64,000 nucleotides of DNA from Acinetobacter boissieri (GCF_900096955.1 NZ_FMYL01000007.1:124001-188000); one strand, 5' to 3'; numbered from the stretch's first letter, positions 26,375 through 36,400 are shown. A program made the numbers and translations. Notes: generated by a model from the sequence alone, not told the origin.

Positions 26375-27237
26375 TGAGTGATTTAATAGATTTATTAAAC
26401 CAAAACAGCATACTTTTTTATACTGCTACTGCTGTTATAAGCTTGTGTATCGGTAGCTTTTTGAATGTTGTGATTTTTAGAACGCCAAAAATGATGGAGC
26501 AAGCATGGCAAAATGAATGCAAAATGCTCCTTCACCCAAATGAACCGATCATTGAGCATGAAAAGCTCAGTTTAAACACGCCACGCTCACACTGTCGTGG
26601 CTGTAAAGCACTGATTCATTGGTATCAAAATATTCCACTAGTCAGTTGGTTAGTGCTTCGGGGAAAATGTTCAAACTGCCATGAACCCATTAGCATCCGA
26701 TATCCTTTCATAGAACTACTGACCTGCATATGTTCTGTCGTTATTGCTTACAGCTTTGGCCCAAGCTTACACATGATATTTGCACTGATCTTTACCTGGC
26801 TACTCATCACACTGTCTTTTATTGACTTTGATACCCAATACCTGCCAGATCGTTTTACCTTTACCCTACTCGGTCTTGGTTTAGCCGCAAATAGTATGCA
26901 ACTGTTTGTTAGCCCCGTCAGTGCGATTTGGGGTGCAATTATTGGCTTTTTATGTTTATGGGTCGTGTGTGTGATGTATAAAATCATTACAGGTAAAGAT
27001 GGTATGGGCTATGGTGACTTTAAGCTTTTGGCTGCTTTAGGTGCGTGTTTAGGGCCACTGATGTTACCACTCATTATTTTACTTTCATCTTTGTTAGGCT
27101 CAATTATTGGTATTATCTTAATGAAGAAAAGAAAAGAAAGTCTTCCTTTTGCTTTTGGCCCATATATTGCGTTAGCAGGTTGGATCGCTTTAATTTGGGG
27201 CAATCAAATTATGCAAATCTATTTGGGTAGCTATTAA
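26374..27237 (+). CDS. pilD: prepilin peptidase / N-methyltransferase PilD
   Basis: 287 residues starting with a GTG that overlaps the last base of the pilC stop. The zinc tetracysteine motif is at C74, C77, C99 and C102 (CRGC and CSNC) and marks the bifunctional peptidase-methylase form. Catalytic aspartates are Asp151 (region FIDFDTQYLPD) and Asp215 in the GYGD motif of DGMGYGDFKLLAALG. About eight membrane helices are expected. It cleaves and methylates the G/F leaders of the pilins at 1-6722 and type II secretion pseudopilins. The last base overlaps the coaE start. Confidence 0.96.
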   Translation: MSDLIDLLNQNSILFYTATAVISLCIGSFLNVVIFRTPKMMEQAWQNECKMLLHPNEPIIEHEKLSLNTPRSHCRGCKALIHWYQNIPLVSWLVLRGKCSNCHEPISIRYPFIELLTCICSVVIAYSFGPSLHMIFALIFTWLLITLSFIDFDTQYLPDRFTFTLLGLGLAANSMQLFVSPVSAIWGAIIGFLCLWVVCVMYKIITGKDGMGYGDFKLLAALGACLGPLMLPLIILLSSLLGSIIGIILMKKRKESLPFAFGPYIALAGWIALIWGNQIMQIYLGSY

Positions 27238-27839
27238 TGTCCAGCCTCACCATTGGTCTAACAGGTGGTATTGGCAGTGGTAAAACTGTGGCCAGTGATT
27301 GGTTTGCCACACAAGGTATTACTGTAGTAGATGCAGATATTGTTGCCCGAAAAGTTGTAGAGGTCGGACAACCTGCATTAGTTGAAATAGCGCATGTATT
27401 TGGTCAGCAGGTCATTCTAGCGGATGGATCACTACATCGCGCATATTTACGAGAACTTATTTTTAATAGTACTCATGCAAAAAAACAACTTGAACAAATT
27501 ACTCATCCGATAATTCGGGCTGAAATCATTCAACAACTCGCTCAAGCACATAGTCCATATTGTATTTTAGTATCACCGTTACTCTTTGAAACTGATCAAC
27601 ATCAACTGGTGCAAAGAACCTTACTGATTGACACTTCTGAAGAACTACAACAACAACGTGCTTCAGCACGAGACCAACAATCAATAGAAAAAATTAGTCA
27701 AATTATTTCAGCACAAATGCCGCGACAAGAAAAACAACAACGCGCCAACGATATTGTATTAAATACAGGTGTAATTGAGCAACTATATGCTCAATTACAA
27801 CCACTACACCAACACTATTTGACGCTAGTGAGCATGTAA
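27237..27839 (+). CDS. coaE: dephospho-CoA kinase
   Basis: 200 residues. It performs the last step of coenzyme A synthesis, phosphorylating the ribose 3'-OH. The P-loop is GLTGGIGSGKT at residues 7-17, followed by VVDADIVAR and the lid region with HPIIRAEI and SPLLFET. The ATG overlaps the pilD stop by one base; pilBCD-coaE is a common proteobacterial arrangement. The 3' end overlaps rlmB tail-to-tail by 15 bases. Confidence 0.95.
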   Translation: MSSLTIGLTGGIGSGKTVASDWFATQGITVVDADIVARKVVEVGQPALVEIAHVFGQQVILADGSLHRAYLRELIFNSTHAKKQLEQITHPIIRAEIIQQLAQAHSPYCILVSPLLFETDQHQLVQRTLLIDTSEELQQQRASARDQQSIEKISQIISAQMPRQEKQQRANDIVLNTGVIEQLYAQLQPLHQHYLTLVSM

Positions 27840-28577
27840 ACGTTGACGGCAAGCTTCATACAAAGCCATGCCGGTTGCAACGCTCACATTTAAACTTTGT
27901 AAGTTACCCGCCATTGGAATATATGCTTTCTCATCACACTGTGCTTGAGTAATTGGGCGTAAACCTGTGTCTTCTGCACCCATTACAATAACAAGTGCAC
28001 CAGACAAATCACAGGCTTGAATTGGCTTGGCTTGTTCATCAAGCATCGTACCCACCACGCGGTAAAAAGCGGTCTCTTTTAAATGGGCCAATGTCCTTGC
28101 CAAATTCGTTACTTGAATAAACTGTACTTTTTCCGCACCACCTGCAGCTACTTTTCGTGCTGTTGGGGTCAGACTCGCAGAACGATCACGCGAAACAATG
28201 ACGGCTTGCACACCCATAGCGGCGGCCGTACGAATACATGCACCCAAGTTATGTGGGTCTGTGACTTGATCAAGTGCCAACAATAAAGCCTGTGGCTCTT
28301 TCTTAATCAGCTGATCTAAATCTTTTTCATTTAAAGTTTGTTGCGGTCGCACAGCAGCAACGACACCTTGGTGATAAGGTAGGCCTGCCATTTTTTCTAA
28401 ATTATCACGACTCGCCTTTTGTACGCTAATGCCAAAAGGTTCTGCCAAACTTAAAAGGTGTTGTAACCGCTGATCATCTCGCCCTTTTAAGGTGAATAGC
28501 GTTAGCACACGCTCAGGTTCTAACTCCAATAAAGATTCAACAGAGTGAACACCATAATAATATTCTGGCTTTGCCAT
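27825..28577 (-). CDS. rlmB: 23S rRNA (guanosine-2'-O-)-methyltransferase RlmB
   Basis: 250 residues: an N-terminal SpoU substrate-binding domain (YYYGVHSVESLLE) and a SPOUT knotted methylase domain. Motif 1 is LDQVTDPHNLGACIRTA with the catalytic Asn/Arg, motif 2 is IVMGAEDTGLRP and motif 3 IPMAGNLQSLNVSVATGMALYE, forming the SAM-binding trefoil knot. It methylates G2251 of 23S rRNA in the peptidyl-transferase P loop (E. coli numbering). Confidence 0.95.
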   Translation of the reverse strand: MAKPEYYYGVHSVESLLELEPERVLTLFTLKGRDDQRLQHLLSLAEPFGISVQKASRDNLEKMAGLPYHQGVVAAVRPQQTLNEKDLDQLIKKEPQALLLALDQVTDPHNLGACIRTAAAMGVQAVIVSRDRSASLTPTARKVAAGGAEKVQFIQVTNLARTLAHLKETAFYRVVGTMLDEQAKPIQACDLSGALVIVMGAEDTGLRPITQAQCDEKAYIPMAGNLQSLNVSVATGMALYEACRQRLHAH

Positions 28578-28599
28578 GATGCAGTGACCTCAAATTTAA

Positions 28600-28636
28600 A
28601 AAATAAAATCCTGTAAAGTAAGTGACTTTACAGGAT
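28600..28636 (-). terminator. intrinsic terminator after ppnP
   Basis: ATCCTGTAAAGT and ACTTTACAGGAT are perfect 12-base arms with a five-base loop, followed on the minus strand by TTTATTT. It separates ppnP from rlmB. Confidence 0.75.
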
Positions 28637-28681
28637 AAAAGTATGCGCCATTTTAGCTGATTTTAACCTATTTAGCGAAGC

Positions 28682-29005
28682 CTAACCTTCTAAATGACAG
28701 ACATAATCTATTACTTGGTCTGTTTCAATTTTAAATGTGCTTTCACCGGGCACATAGAAAGACTGCCCTGCACGGAATAATTCTGCTTGTTCATTGCCTG
28801 CAATGCGTACACGGCATTCACCAGAAATAATTTCCATACGCTCTGGTACATGTGTTTCAAATGTTAATGCTTGATCGCTGGGTAAAATCACACCTAACGT
28901 TTTTTTAGTACCATCTTCAAATTGCACCGTGTGGCTTACACATAAACCATTAAAATAAACATTAGATTTTTTGACCACAGATACATAATCGAACTGAACT
29001 GACAT
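28682..29005 (-). CDS. ppnP: pyrimidine/purine nucleoside phosphorylase (PpnP, former DUF1255)
   Basis: 107 residues from the ATG at 29005 (GGTGGA upstream); a GTG four codons earlier is also open. It is a single cupin domain with the PpnP pattern: NVYFNGLCVSHTVQFEDGTKKTLGV, ERMEIISGECRVRI and FYVPGESTFKIE. E. coli PpnP phosphorolyses several purine and pyrimidine nucleosides. It appears monocistronic. Confidence 0.92.
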   Translation of the reverse strand: MSVQFDYVSVVKKSNVYFNGLCVSHTVQFEDGTKKTLGVILPSDQALTFETHVPERMEIISGECRVRIAGNEQAELFRAGQSFYVPGESTFKIETDQVIDYVCHLEG

Positions 29006-29277
29006 CTTTTTTTCCACCCTATGATTAATATGTTATGCCAATTAATATATTTATTTACTTACAACAACCATGCCATATTGATATGGTTTTATCTACTTAT
29101 ATTCGTAAATTTATCGCAAAACCATGACAGCAATATTGTAGTATTCGTATAATCTACTGATAAAATAGATTGGTCGTATATATTTTTTCAGTATTCTATT
29201 TTATATGATACTTTTTAGTGCAACTGGCATCACTAAATGCCACGTAAAATAACACTTCGCACATGATGGATGCGTAT

Positions 29278-30942
29278 ATGCTCACACATTTAACACTTAT
29301 CAATTTTGCTTTAGCCAAACATTTGGCCTTAGATATTGCATCAGGATTTAATGTTTTAACAGGTGAGACCGGTGCAGGTAAATCATTACTGCTAGATGCA
29401 CTGTCTGCATGTCTAGGCGAGCGCACAGATGCAGGACTAGTCCGCTTTGGTACAGAAAAGGCAGATGTAACTGCAGTATTTAGCTGTAAAAAAAACTCTC
29501 CCGAAGCCATATGGCTTAACCAGAAGGAACTTGACGATGACTCAGGTGAAATTCACTTGCGTCGTGTTATTTTTGCCACAGGTCGCAGTAAAGCATGGGT
29601 CAACGGTCGCCCGACCAGTTTAACGGAACTTAAAGAGCTTGGTCGACTGTTAGTTCAACTCTATAGCCAACACAGCCAACAACAGCTACTCGCTCCGCCT
29701 TACCCTAAACAATGGCTTGACCACGTACACCAATTTGCACAACCTGCTCAAGCTGTTCGCCAAGCCTATACTTTATGGCAAAAAACCATTCGTCAACACC
29801 AAGATGCATTGGCTGCACAAACCTCTAGACAGCAACGCATTGAACAATTAGAAATCCAGATTGAAGAACTAGAAACCATTTCAGAAAAGAACTATAGCGA
29901 AATCGAGCAAGAATTTGACCGATTTAGCCATCATGAAGCCATTATGCAAGACACGGCTTATGGTTTAAATGTACTAGATGAAGATGAGCAAAATATTACT
30001 CAAACACTAGCAAGTGTGGTCAAACGCTTAGAAGCTCATGCAGGGCGCAGTAACGAATTGCAAGACATTTATATCAGTTTAAGCAATGCACAAAGTGAAA
30101 TTAATGATGCCGCTTTAGCCATACGCCAGTTTATTGACAAACAAAGTTTCAATCCTGAACGCATGGAACAGCTTAACCATGAGCTAGAAGTATTCCACCG
30201 TTTAGCACGTAAATACCGCACTCAACCTGAACAGTTAAAAATGCAATACCTGAGTGACCAAAAGCAACTTGATGCACTTTTGCAACAAGAAGACCCAACT
30301 ACTTTGGCCACTTTGGTGACTGAGCTTGAGGCAGATTTCTTTGAAAAAGCACGTCATTTAGACAAAATCCGCCAAGAAGCAGCACCACGTTTAGCTCAGC
30401 AGCTCACAGCACAAATCAAAACATTGGCCTTACCAGAAGCCTATTTTGAGTTTAAGTTTGAACCTTTAGAGCAGGCCAACACAGAAGGACTCAGCAATAT
30501 TCAATTGCTCTTTACTGCCAATAAAGGCATACCTGCCCAACCTTTAGCAAAAGTCGCTTCGGGCGGTGAATTATCTCGCATCGCATTGGTTATGCAGGTC
30601 ATGAATGCTGAACGCACTGAAGCTGAAATGATTGTATTTGATGAAATAGATGTAGGTATTAGTGGTGGCACTGCTGAAATTGTTGGCCGTTTGCTCAGTA
30701 AACTAGCGCAACACGTACAAATTTTATGTATTACCCACCAAGCACAGGTGGCTGCACAATCTGACCAGCATTTATTTGTACAAAAGCAACAAACAGACCC
30801 TGCAAGTAGTACCATTTTTCAACTTAATGAAGAACAATGTATACATGAGTTGGCACGAATGACGGGTGGTATAGAAATTAATCAAACCACCTTACAACAT
30901 GCCAAACAACTTCGCGCACTCAAGTTTCAAACACAAAAATAA
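29278..30942 (+). CDS. recN: DNA repair protein RecN
   Basis: 554 residues from the ATG at 29278; an ATG at 29263 is also in frame. It is an SMC-like ATPase: Walker A GETGAGKS at 29-36, a long coiled coil in the middle (QRIEQLEIQIEELETISEKN region), then signature VASGGELSRIALVMQ and Walker B IVFDEIDVGISG. RecN organises double-strand-break ends for recombination and matters for transformation and desiccation survival in Acinetobacter. No canonical LexA box is seen upstream, in line with the absence of LexA in this genus. Confidence 0.95.
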   Translation: MLTHLTLINFALAKHLALDIASGFNVLTGETGAGKSLLLDALSACLGERTDAGLVRFGTEKADVTAVFSCKKNSPEAIWLNQKELDDDSGEIHLRRVIFATGRSKAWVNGRPTSLTELKELGRLLVQLYSQHSQQQLLAPPYPKQWLDHVHQFAQPAQAVRQAYTLWQKTIRQHQDALAAQTSRQQRIEQLEIQIEELETISEKNYSEIEQEFDRFSHHEAIMQDTAYGLNVLDEDEQNITQTLASVVKRLEAHAGRSNELQDIYISLSNAQSEINDAALAIRQFIDKQSFNPERMEQLNHELEVFHRLARKYRTQPEQLKMQYLSDQKQLDALLQQEDPTTLATLVTELEADFFEKARHLDKIRQEAAPRLAQQLTAQIKTLALPEAYFEFKFEPLEQANTEGLSNIQLLFTANKGIPAQPLAKVASGGELSRIALVMQVMNAERTEAEMIVFDEIDVGISGGTAEIVGRLLSKLAQHVQILCITHQAQVAAQSDQHLFVQKQQTDPASSTIFQLNEEQCIHELARMTGGIEINQTTLQHAKQLRALKFQTQK

Positions 30943-31028
30943 CTGTACACGCTTGGCGTATAGAAGATGTTCTTGTATGTTAGAGCCTCTACCCATTGAC
31001 TATGTAACACCTTTGGAGCACATTTTAG

Positions 31029-31583
31029 GTGACAAAACAATATTTAACACATCGTTGTTTAATTGCACCACCCGGTATGCACGATGATACTTTTGCAAAT
31101 ACAGTCATTTATCTAGCACGCCATGATGCAGATGGTGCTCAAGGTATCGTATTAAATCAACCCAGTAATATTGAAATTAGAGAGCTACTGAATGACCTAG
31201 ACATTGATGCGGATCATGTCAATCCACATGCTGTTTTACAAGGTGGACCTTTACGCCCTGAGGCAGGTTTTGTATTACACACAGGCCAACCCACATGGCA
31301 CTCTTCAATTGCGATTGGTGAAAATGTCTGCATCACCACCAGCAAAGATATTTTAGATGCGATTGCCCATAACGAAGGCGTAGACAATTACCAAATTGCT
31401 CTAGGGTATGCAAGCTGGCAAAAAGATCAACTTGAAGCTGAAATTGCCCGTGGCGATTGGCTCATTTGTGAGTCAGATATGGACTTAATTTTTAATTTAG
31501 ATTATACCGAACGACTTGGTGCAGCTTACCGAAAAATTGGTGTAGATCCTACTCGCCTTTCAGTAGAGATTGGTCATGCCTAA
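31029..31583 (+). CDS. yqgE: YqgE/AlgH family protein (UPF0301)
   Basis: 184 residues from a GTG at 31029, with GGAG ten bases upstream. Family segments: [24 protein letters not shown] at the start, [22 protein letters not shown], and [16 protein letters not shown] near the end. The biochemical role is unclear; AlgH affects alginate expression in Pseudomonas. The stop overlaps the start of ruvX by a few bases, the usual yqgE-yqgF pairing. Confidence 0.93.
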   Translation: MTKQYLTHRCLIAPPGMHDDTFANTVIYLARHDADGAQGIVLNQPSNIEIRELLNDLDIDADHVNPHAVLQGGPLRPEAGFVLHTGQPTWHSSIAIGENVCITTSKDILDAIAHNEGVDNYQIALGYASWQKDQLEAEIARGDWLICESDMDLIFNLDYTERLGAAYRKIGVDPTRLSVEIGHA

Positions 31584-32013
31584 TTCAGTCAACAGTATTA
31601 TGGCCTTTGACTTCGGTACGCAAAAAATGGGCATGGCAATTGGCCAAAGTCGTATACAGTCGAGTACACCCTTGGCACAATTCCCCATGAAAGATGGAAT
31701 TCCTCAATGGGAACAGCTACTTAAAATTGTTAAAGAATGGCAACCTGAATTATTTTTGGTCGGTTTACCACTCAACATGGATGATAGCGAATCCGATTTA
31801 TCACTCAGAGCTCGAAAATTTGCACGGCGTTTACGCCACCAAACCAACATCGAAACCTATATGGTAGATGAGCGCTTAACAACACGTAGTGCGCGTGAGC
31901 AACTCGAGGGCTATCAGAAGCAAGGGCGAGGTAAAACCCTATCTGCCGACAGCCTTGCAGCTGCTATTTTGATTGAAAATTGGTATGAGTACCCAACGCC
32001 TATCAAACCATAA
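31576..32013 (+). CDS. ruvX: YqgF/RuvX family nuclease (Holliday junction resolvase-like)
   Basis: 145 residues from an ATG that overlaps the yqgE stop. It has an RNase H-like fold with the acidic motifs [15 protein letters not shown] (catalytic Asp), [22 protein letters not shown] and [15 protein letters not shown]. In E. coli the protein is essential and linked to 16S rRNA 5'-end maturation; a Holliday-junction resolvase role is proposed by homology. Translation is coupled to yqgE. Confidence 0.94.
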   Translation: MPNSVNSIMAFDFGTQKMGMAIGQSRIQSSTPLAQFPMKDGIPQWEQLLKIVKEWQPELFLVGLPLNMDDSESDLSLRARKFARRLRHQTNIETYMVDERLTTRSAREQLEGYQKQGRGKTLSADSLAAAILIENWYEYPTPIKP

Positions 32014-32021
32014 AGTGAGTA

Positions 32022-33032
32022 TTACTTCTGTGCCGTAGGTAAAATTCTTACGGTTGCTGTTCTACCTGCCACAAATGTCATTAAATTTTTAGGTTCTTCA
32101 TCTAACATAATTTTCACAGGTATACGTTGTGCCAAACGCACCCACGTAAAAGTTGGATTCACATTGGCCAACAGTGAACTACTTGCACTACGCTCACGGT
32201 CTTCAATACCCGATGCAATGCCTTGCACATGACCTTTGATGGCATGTTGATCGCCCATAAGTTCAATACTGGCTTGATCACCCACATGTATTTTACTCAG
32301 TTTAGTTTCTTCAAAATAACCCACCACATATAACTGCTTACGATCGACCATGGCAGCAACGGCCTGCCCGACTTTTACATAATCACCCACACGCATATCA
32401 AAATTAGACAATGTACCGTCAGCAGGAGCCACCACCGAAGAACGCTGTAAATTCAATGTTGCTAAATTTAAATTACTTTGTGCAACGGCAATTAATGCAT
32501 GCTGTTGTTTAATATTGGCTTGTGCTTGTTCAATACTGGCTTCTAACTGTTTGTCTTCAGCATGTGACTGTGCTTTGACTGCCAACACTTGATCTTGCTC
32601 TTGTTTAGAAATAGCGCCATTCATTAAATTGGCATAACGCATGGCATTTTGGTCAGCAAGTTTGGTATTGGCCACAGATTTAACTGCATTGGCTTTGGTT
32701 TGCGCTAAACTTGCTTCTGCTTGCGCTAAGCCTGCTTGGGCTTTAGCCAAATCAGACTTGGCCTGAGCCACACTCAGTACCTGTCTTGCTGTATCGACTT
32801 CAAATAATAACTGACCTTTTTTGATGGTCTGGTTATCTTGCACCAATACTTGAGTCACTAGTCCAGATACATCTGAAGATACTTCAATCACATCAGCTCT
32901 CACACGACCATCCCGTGTCCATGGCTCTGCATTATAGTAATCCCATAAATGCCATACTGTGAGTACAGCAAGTATAATTAAAATCAGCATAAGCAATGGT
33001 CTCACTGCTTTGCGCACCTCAAATGAACTCAT
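32022..33032 (-). CDS. HlyD/AaeA-like periplasmic adaptor of aromatic-acid efflux pump
   Basis: 336 residues from the ATG at 33032 (AGG eight bases upstream); the frame runs 43 codons further back over the DUF1656 gene but that is antisense-to-function shadow. One N-terminal membrane anchor (LLMLILIILAVLTVWHL), the adaptor start EPWTRDGRVRADVIEVSSDVSG, a coiled-coil hairpin (about 85-190, Ala/Gln-rich) and the lipoyl/beta-barrel half (SSVVAPADGTLSNFDMRVGDYV). It would link the FUSC-type inner-membrane protein to an outer-membrane channel. Third gene of an aaeB-aaeX-aaeA-like operon. Confidence 0.87.
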   Translation of the reverse strand: MSSFEVRKAVRPLLMLILIILAVLTVWHLWDYYNAEPWTRDGRVRADVIEVSSDVSGLVTQVLVQDNQTIKKGQLLFEVDTARQVLSVAQAKSDLAKAQAGLAQAEASLAQTKANAVKSVANTKLADQNAMRYANLMNGAISKQEQDQVLAVKAQSHAEDKQLEASIEQAQANIKQQHALIAVAQSNLNLATLNLQRSSVVAPADGTLSNFDMRVGDYVKVGQAVAAMVDRKQLYVVGYFEETKLSKIHVGDQASIELMGDQHAIKGHVQGIASGIEDRERSASSSLLANVNPTFTWVRLAQRIPVKIMLDEEPKNLMTFVAGRTATVRILPTAQK

Positions 33033-33040
33033 GAAATAAC

Positions 33041-33250
33041 CTACTTCACCGTAAACCAAATAAAAATAGAGTGCATGCATAATAAACACAGCAGATACAG
33101 GCACAAATGAAATACACCCACAAACATAATCCAGCCACGCTCTACACAAACACGGGTGCAACGACTGACCACTAAAAATAAGACATATGCCAAAATGGCC
33201 TGAACTAGAAAACTAGGAATAAAAATACCGTACAGATTAAAGTCACTCAT
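33041..33250 (-). CDS. DUF1656 (AaeX-like) small membrane protein
   Basis: 69 residues with an AaeX/DUF1656 start (MSDFNLYGIFIPSFLVQAILAYV) and two membrane helices. The ATG overlaps the stop of the upstream pump gene (ATGA). Proteins of this family are always found between the FUSC and HlyD components of aromatic-acid exporters, but their role is not known. Confidence 0.85.
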   Translation of the reverse strand: MSDFNLYGIFIPSFLVQAILAYVLFLVVSRCTRVCVERGWIMFVGVFHLCLYLLCLLCMHSIFIWFTVK

Positions 33251-35328
33251 GCGATTTGCTCCACATGCGTTTGTATCCCCACGTGTTTGAAAATACTATT
33301 TTGAATATTATTTAAACTCATATAGACACGTTGTTTAATATTGCTATTTTCTTCACCTTTCAATGCAGCATCAATATTTTGTAAGGCTAAAACCAATTGT
33401 TCATGTGTTTTAGTTGTTGCTTGCCCTTGCTTTTCCAATTCTTGAAAGAGCACCACACAATGACTCTGTAATCTCACCAATGCTTGCTGTAAGGTAGGTG
33501 AAATCAATTGCGATGAAGCCAGCTCATGAATACGAGATAAATCTACCGTTGCACTGGTTTCAACCAATGCAGAGTGCATGGCATGCTTTATATCTTGTGA
33601 CTGTACTAACTTACTGTTCAATATACCAATCCGATCAATCATGCTACGCAAACGCACTCTAAATGCTGTGCCATAAGACATATGCACCATTTTTTGCATC
33701 GCACGATAATGGCGTTGTAAAATACGTGTTGCAGTTTCTTCGGGTGACATTGCACGAATAAAATAAACACTGACCAATGCACATAACACCCCTAAAACCA
33801 TGGCAAAATCTGCATCTAAAAATGAGATTGTATCTATGGCATAACGGTTTTGTAAGTTCATTGACATCACACTCACCACGCCCAAAACCAGACCAAGCGC
33901 CATTAAATTTGGTCGTGCAACCAGTAAAGTAAACGCAATTACTGCTGGAGCGAGTACCAATGCCAACTGCCAAAACTGACTAATACTTGGAAAAATAGCA
34001 AAAACATAAACAAATACAATGCAAAAAGCACTAATACTGCCCCAAAAGAAGATCTTCAATGCGGGTATAGGGTTATCTATTGCAGTTAAAATACAAGAGC
34101 ACACAGCTGCCATTTGCGCCATCATAAAACCAGCTTTCCAACCACTTAAAATCCAGACAGCAATTGCGAAAAATGTACTACATAATGCAGCCAAACCACC
34201 TCTCACCGCCACGCCGTGGTCTCGGTGTAAACTTGGATAAGCTGTGGTAAGAGGCACAATATTTTCTGGAAAGTCTTTACGTCCTTGCTGAATACGTTGC
34301 CAAATAAAGCGAACGATTCGTACATTATAAATATAATGGCGCAAGTCCATCTGTAAACTATTTAGTACGGTAAAATACTCGCTTCCAACCTGTTGACGTA
34401 ACTGTTCAAAAATTACTGAAAAATGATCAGATAAATCTTCTAATTCTTGTTCTTGAAGTACTTTATCTTGATGCAGAAATACTAAAACATCATTCGATAA
34501 CTGCGTTAGAGCTTGGCTAAACTGGCTATTTTGCACGGGTTGTAGTTGTTTGAGTCGCTCAGACATTGCTACCAAATTGGTCACGGCCATGGCCAACTGA
34601 TGCAACATCTCTTGTACAGGTTTCGTCATACCTCTCAGTTCGGAATTTTCGAACCACAAATGCACAGCCATACTGTGTAGCTCACTCATATCACGTGTAA
34701 TCGCTGCAATGTTTTGACTGTAGTCCTCTATTTTGGTATCAGGCGTAAATACCTTCTCAAACAATGTATCTAAACTAGCCAAATTACCTTCTACACGCTG
34801 TTGAATAATTGGACCAATATGTACAGGTAAAATAACTGCAGACACTACTGCTGAACAAATCACTGCTATACCAATTTCTAAAAACCGAGCCAAAGCAATA
34901 TCAAAAATACTATGTGTATCCATGCTATTAATGGCATTAAATACAATCATAGCGACTGTATAACCAGACAACATGAGCATATAACTACGTGGTGTGCGGT
35001 CAAGCAAAGAAATATACAAACAAAAGCCAACCCACCCTGCAATCACGCTGGCAAATAACCACGGCGTATTAATTAAGTGTGGCATAAGTATCACAGCAAC
35101 GATTGCTCCGATTGCGGTACCTGCCAAACGATACAGTGCTTTTGATGACAACATACCTGCATACGGATTTGCAATAATCATCACTGTCCCAATGGACCAG
35201 ATTGGATTGAGTAAATCGAGCTGAAAAGAAATAAATAGTGCCAACATCGCTGCAATATAAGTTTTAATGGCAAAGACCCAATCTAACTTACTCGGACGAT
35301 ATGCCACGAGCTGTTTCAAAATTTGCAT
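33247..35328 (-). CDS. FUSC/AaeB family aromatic-acid efflux inner-membrane protein
   Basis: 693 residues from the ATG at 35328 (AAGGA six bases upstream). Two blocks of about five to six membrane helices (about 20-180 and 370-530) each followed by a cytoplasmic helical domain, the FUSC arrangement. Landmarks: LDWVFAIKTYIAAMLALFISF at the N-terminus, NPYAGMLSSKALYRLAGTAIGA and DRTPRSYMLMLSGYT. E. coli AaeB exports p-hydroxybenzoate and related acids. It is divergent from an IclR regulator, which probably controls it in response to an aromatic compound. Confidence 0.87.
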   Translation of the reverse strand: MQILKQLVAYRPSKLDWVFAIKTYIAAMLALFISFQLDLLNPIWSIGTVMIIANPYAGMLSSKALYRLAGTAIGAIVAVILMPHLINTPWLFASVIAGWVGFCLYISLLDRTPRSYMLMLSGYTVAMIVFNAINSMDTHSIFDIALARFLEIGIAVICSAVVSAVILPVHIGPIIQQRVEGNLASLDTLFEKVFTPDTKIEDYSQNIAAITRDMSELHSMAVHLWFENSELRGMTKPVQEMLHQLAMAVTNLVAMSERLKQLQPVQNSQFSQALTQLSNDVLVFLHQDKVLQEQELEDLSDHFSVIFEQLRQQVGSEYFTVLNSLQMDLRHYIYNVRIVRFIWQRIQQGRKDFPENIVPLTTAYPSLHRDHGVAVRGGLAALCSTFFAIAVWILSGWKAGFMMAQMAAVCSCILTAIDNPIPALKIFFWGSISAFCIVFVYVFAIFPSISQFWQLALVLAPAVIAFTLLVARPNLMALGLVLGVVSVMSMNLQNRYAIDTISFLDADFAMVLGVLCALVSVYFIRAMSPEETATRILQRHYRAMQKMVHMSYGTAFRVRLRSMIDRIGILNSKLVQSQDIKHAMHSALVETSATVDLSRIHELASSQLISPTLQQALVRLQSHCVVLFQELEKQGQATTKTHEQLVLALQNIDAALKGEENSNIKQRVYMSLNNIQNSIFKHVGIQTHVEQIA

Positions 35329-35576
35329 GATGTTCCTTCGCACATAAAATTCATTTGATCTGACACAAGACAATACGCTGTTATGACCCAAATTATTTAC
35401 ACAGTATTTTCTTTATTAGATATTTATTTAAATTATGATTACAAAATAAGGATAAAAAGTCAATAAAATATCCCTATATGATAATTTAATAACTATTGGG
35501 TTTTTATTATTGGCTCAGTTATGTTAAAAATGGCGTCATACCTGTTTGAATGCGTGTTTTAGGGAAAGAACTCACT

Positions 35577-36356
35577 ATGTCTATGACCAGTTTTGGAAAA
35601 ATACTGACTGTACTCGACTTATTTTCAGTCAGTCGACCTGTGATTAATGTTGACTTAATTGGATATGAACTTGGATTATCTAAACCAACCAGTTATCGTT
35701 ATTTAAAAGAATTGGTTGCAACAGGTTTATTACAACGTATTTGTGGCACCTCTGGTGACTATATGTTAGGGCCTAAAATTGCAGTCCTCGACTACATTTC
35801 TAGAGCCACTGACCCGTTAGTACAAATGAGCATTCCTTTTATGAAAGAAATAGCTGAAATTACAGAGTTAGACTGCATGCTCACTTTCTTAAATCATGAT
35901 TATTGTATTGACTTACATAGTGAATCATTTCAAAAACATAAACTATTGTCTTATGGACGTGGTAATCCACGTTCTGTTTATATGGGGTCTTCTCCCAAAA
36001 TTATGGTATCTTATTTAAGCAAAAAAAGCTTACAAACATTTTATAAAAAATATGCGAAAAACTTTGCTCATACTGGGTTCGCAGAGAATGAAACCATTTT
36101 TCTACAGCGTATGAAAAAAATTAAAAAACAAGGTTATTATTTTTCACAAGGCGAAGTACTAGAAAACTATGCAGGGCTTGCCGTACCTGTACATTACTCC
36201 AAAAAGCTCCCACCTTTAGCCCTGACCATTATTGGCTCAAAAAATCGCTTTACTTTTGTTGATCTCAATAAACTTATTGCGATGCTCACAGACAGCGCTC
36301 GGCAAATTGAACAACAATATTTTGAACTCATTCATCAAGATGAGACTGAGCAATAA
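35577..36356 (+). CDS. IclR family transcriptional regulator
   Basis: 259 residues from the ATG at 35577; ATGs at 35550 and 35583 are alternatives. An N-terminal winged helix (about 1-65, VINVDLIGYELGLSKPTSYR and LKELVATGLLQR) is followed by the IclR effector domain (LDCMLTFLNHDYCIDLH, GSSPKIMVSYL, FSQGEVLENYAGLAVPV). IclR relatives in Acinetobacter (PcaU, PobR) respond to aromatic acids. The divergent AaeB-like pump operon is the likely target; the effector is unknown. The operator should lie in 35329-35576. Confidence 0.88.
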   Translation: MSMTSFGKILTVLDLFSVSRPVINVDLIGYELGLSKPTSYRYLKELVATGLLQRICGTSGDYMLGPKIAVLDYISRATDPLVQMSIPFMKEIAEITELDCMLTFLNHDYCIDLHSESFQKHKLLSYGRGNPRSVYMGSSPKIMVSYLSKKSLQTFYKKYAKNFAHTGFAENETIFLQRMKKIKKQGYYFSQGEVLENYAGLAVPVHYSKKLPPLALTIIGSKNRFTFVDLNKLIAMLTDSARQIEQQYFELIHQDETEQ

Positions 36357-36382
36357 AAAAACACCTCATAGGAGGTGTTTTA
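36355..36382. terminator. bidirectional terminator between iclR-type gene and pgsA
   Basis: AAAACACCTC and GAGGTGTTTT arms around ATAG, with A run before and T run after. Confidence 0.85.
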
Positions 36383-36400
36383 AACAATAGAGATTCTAAA

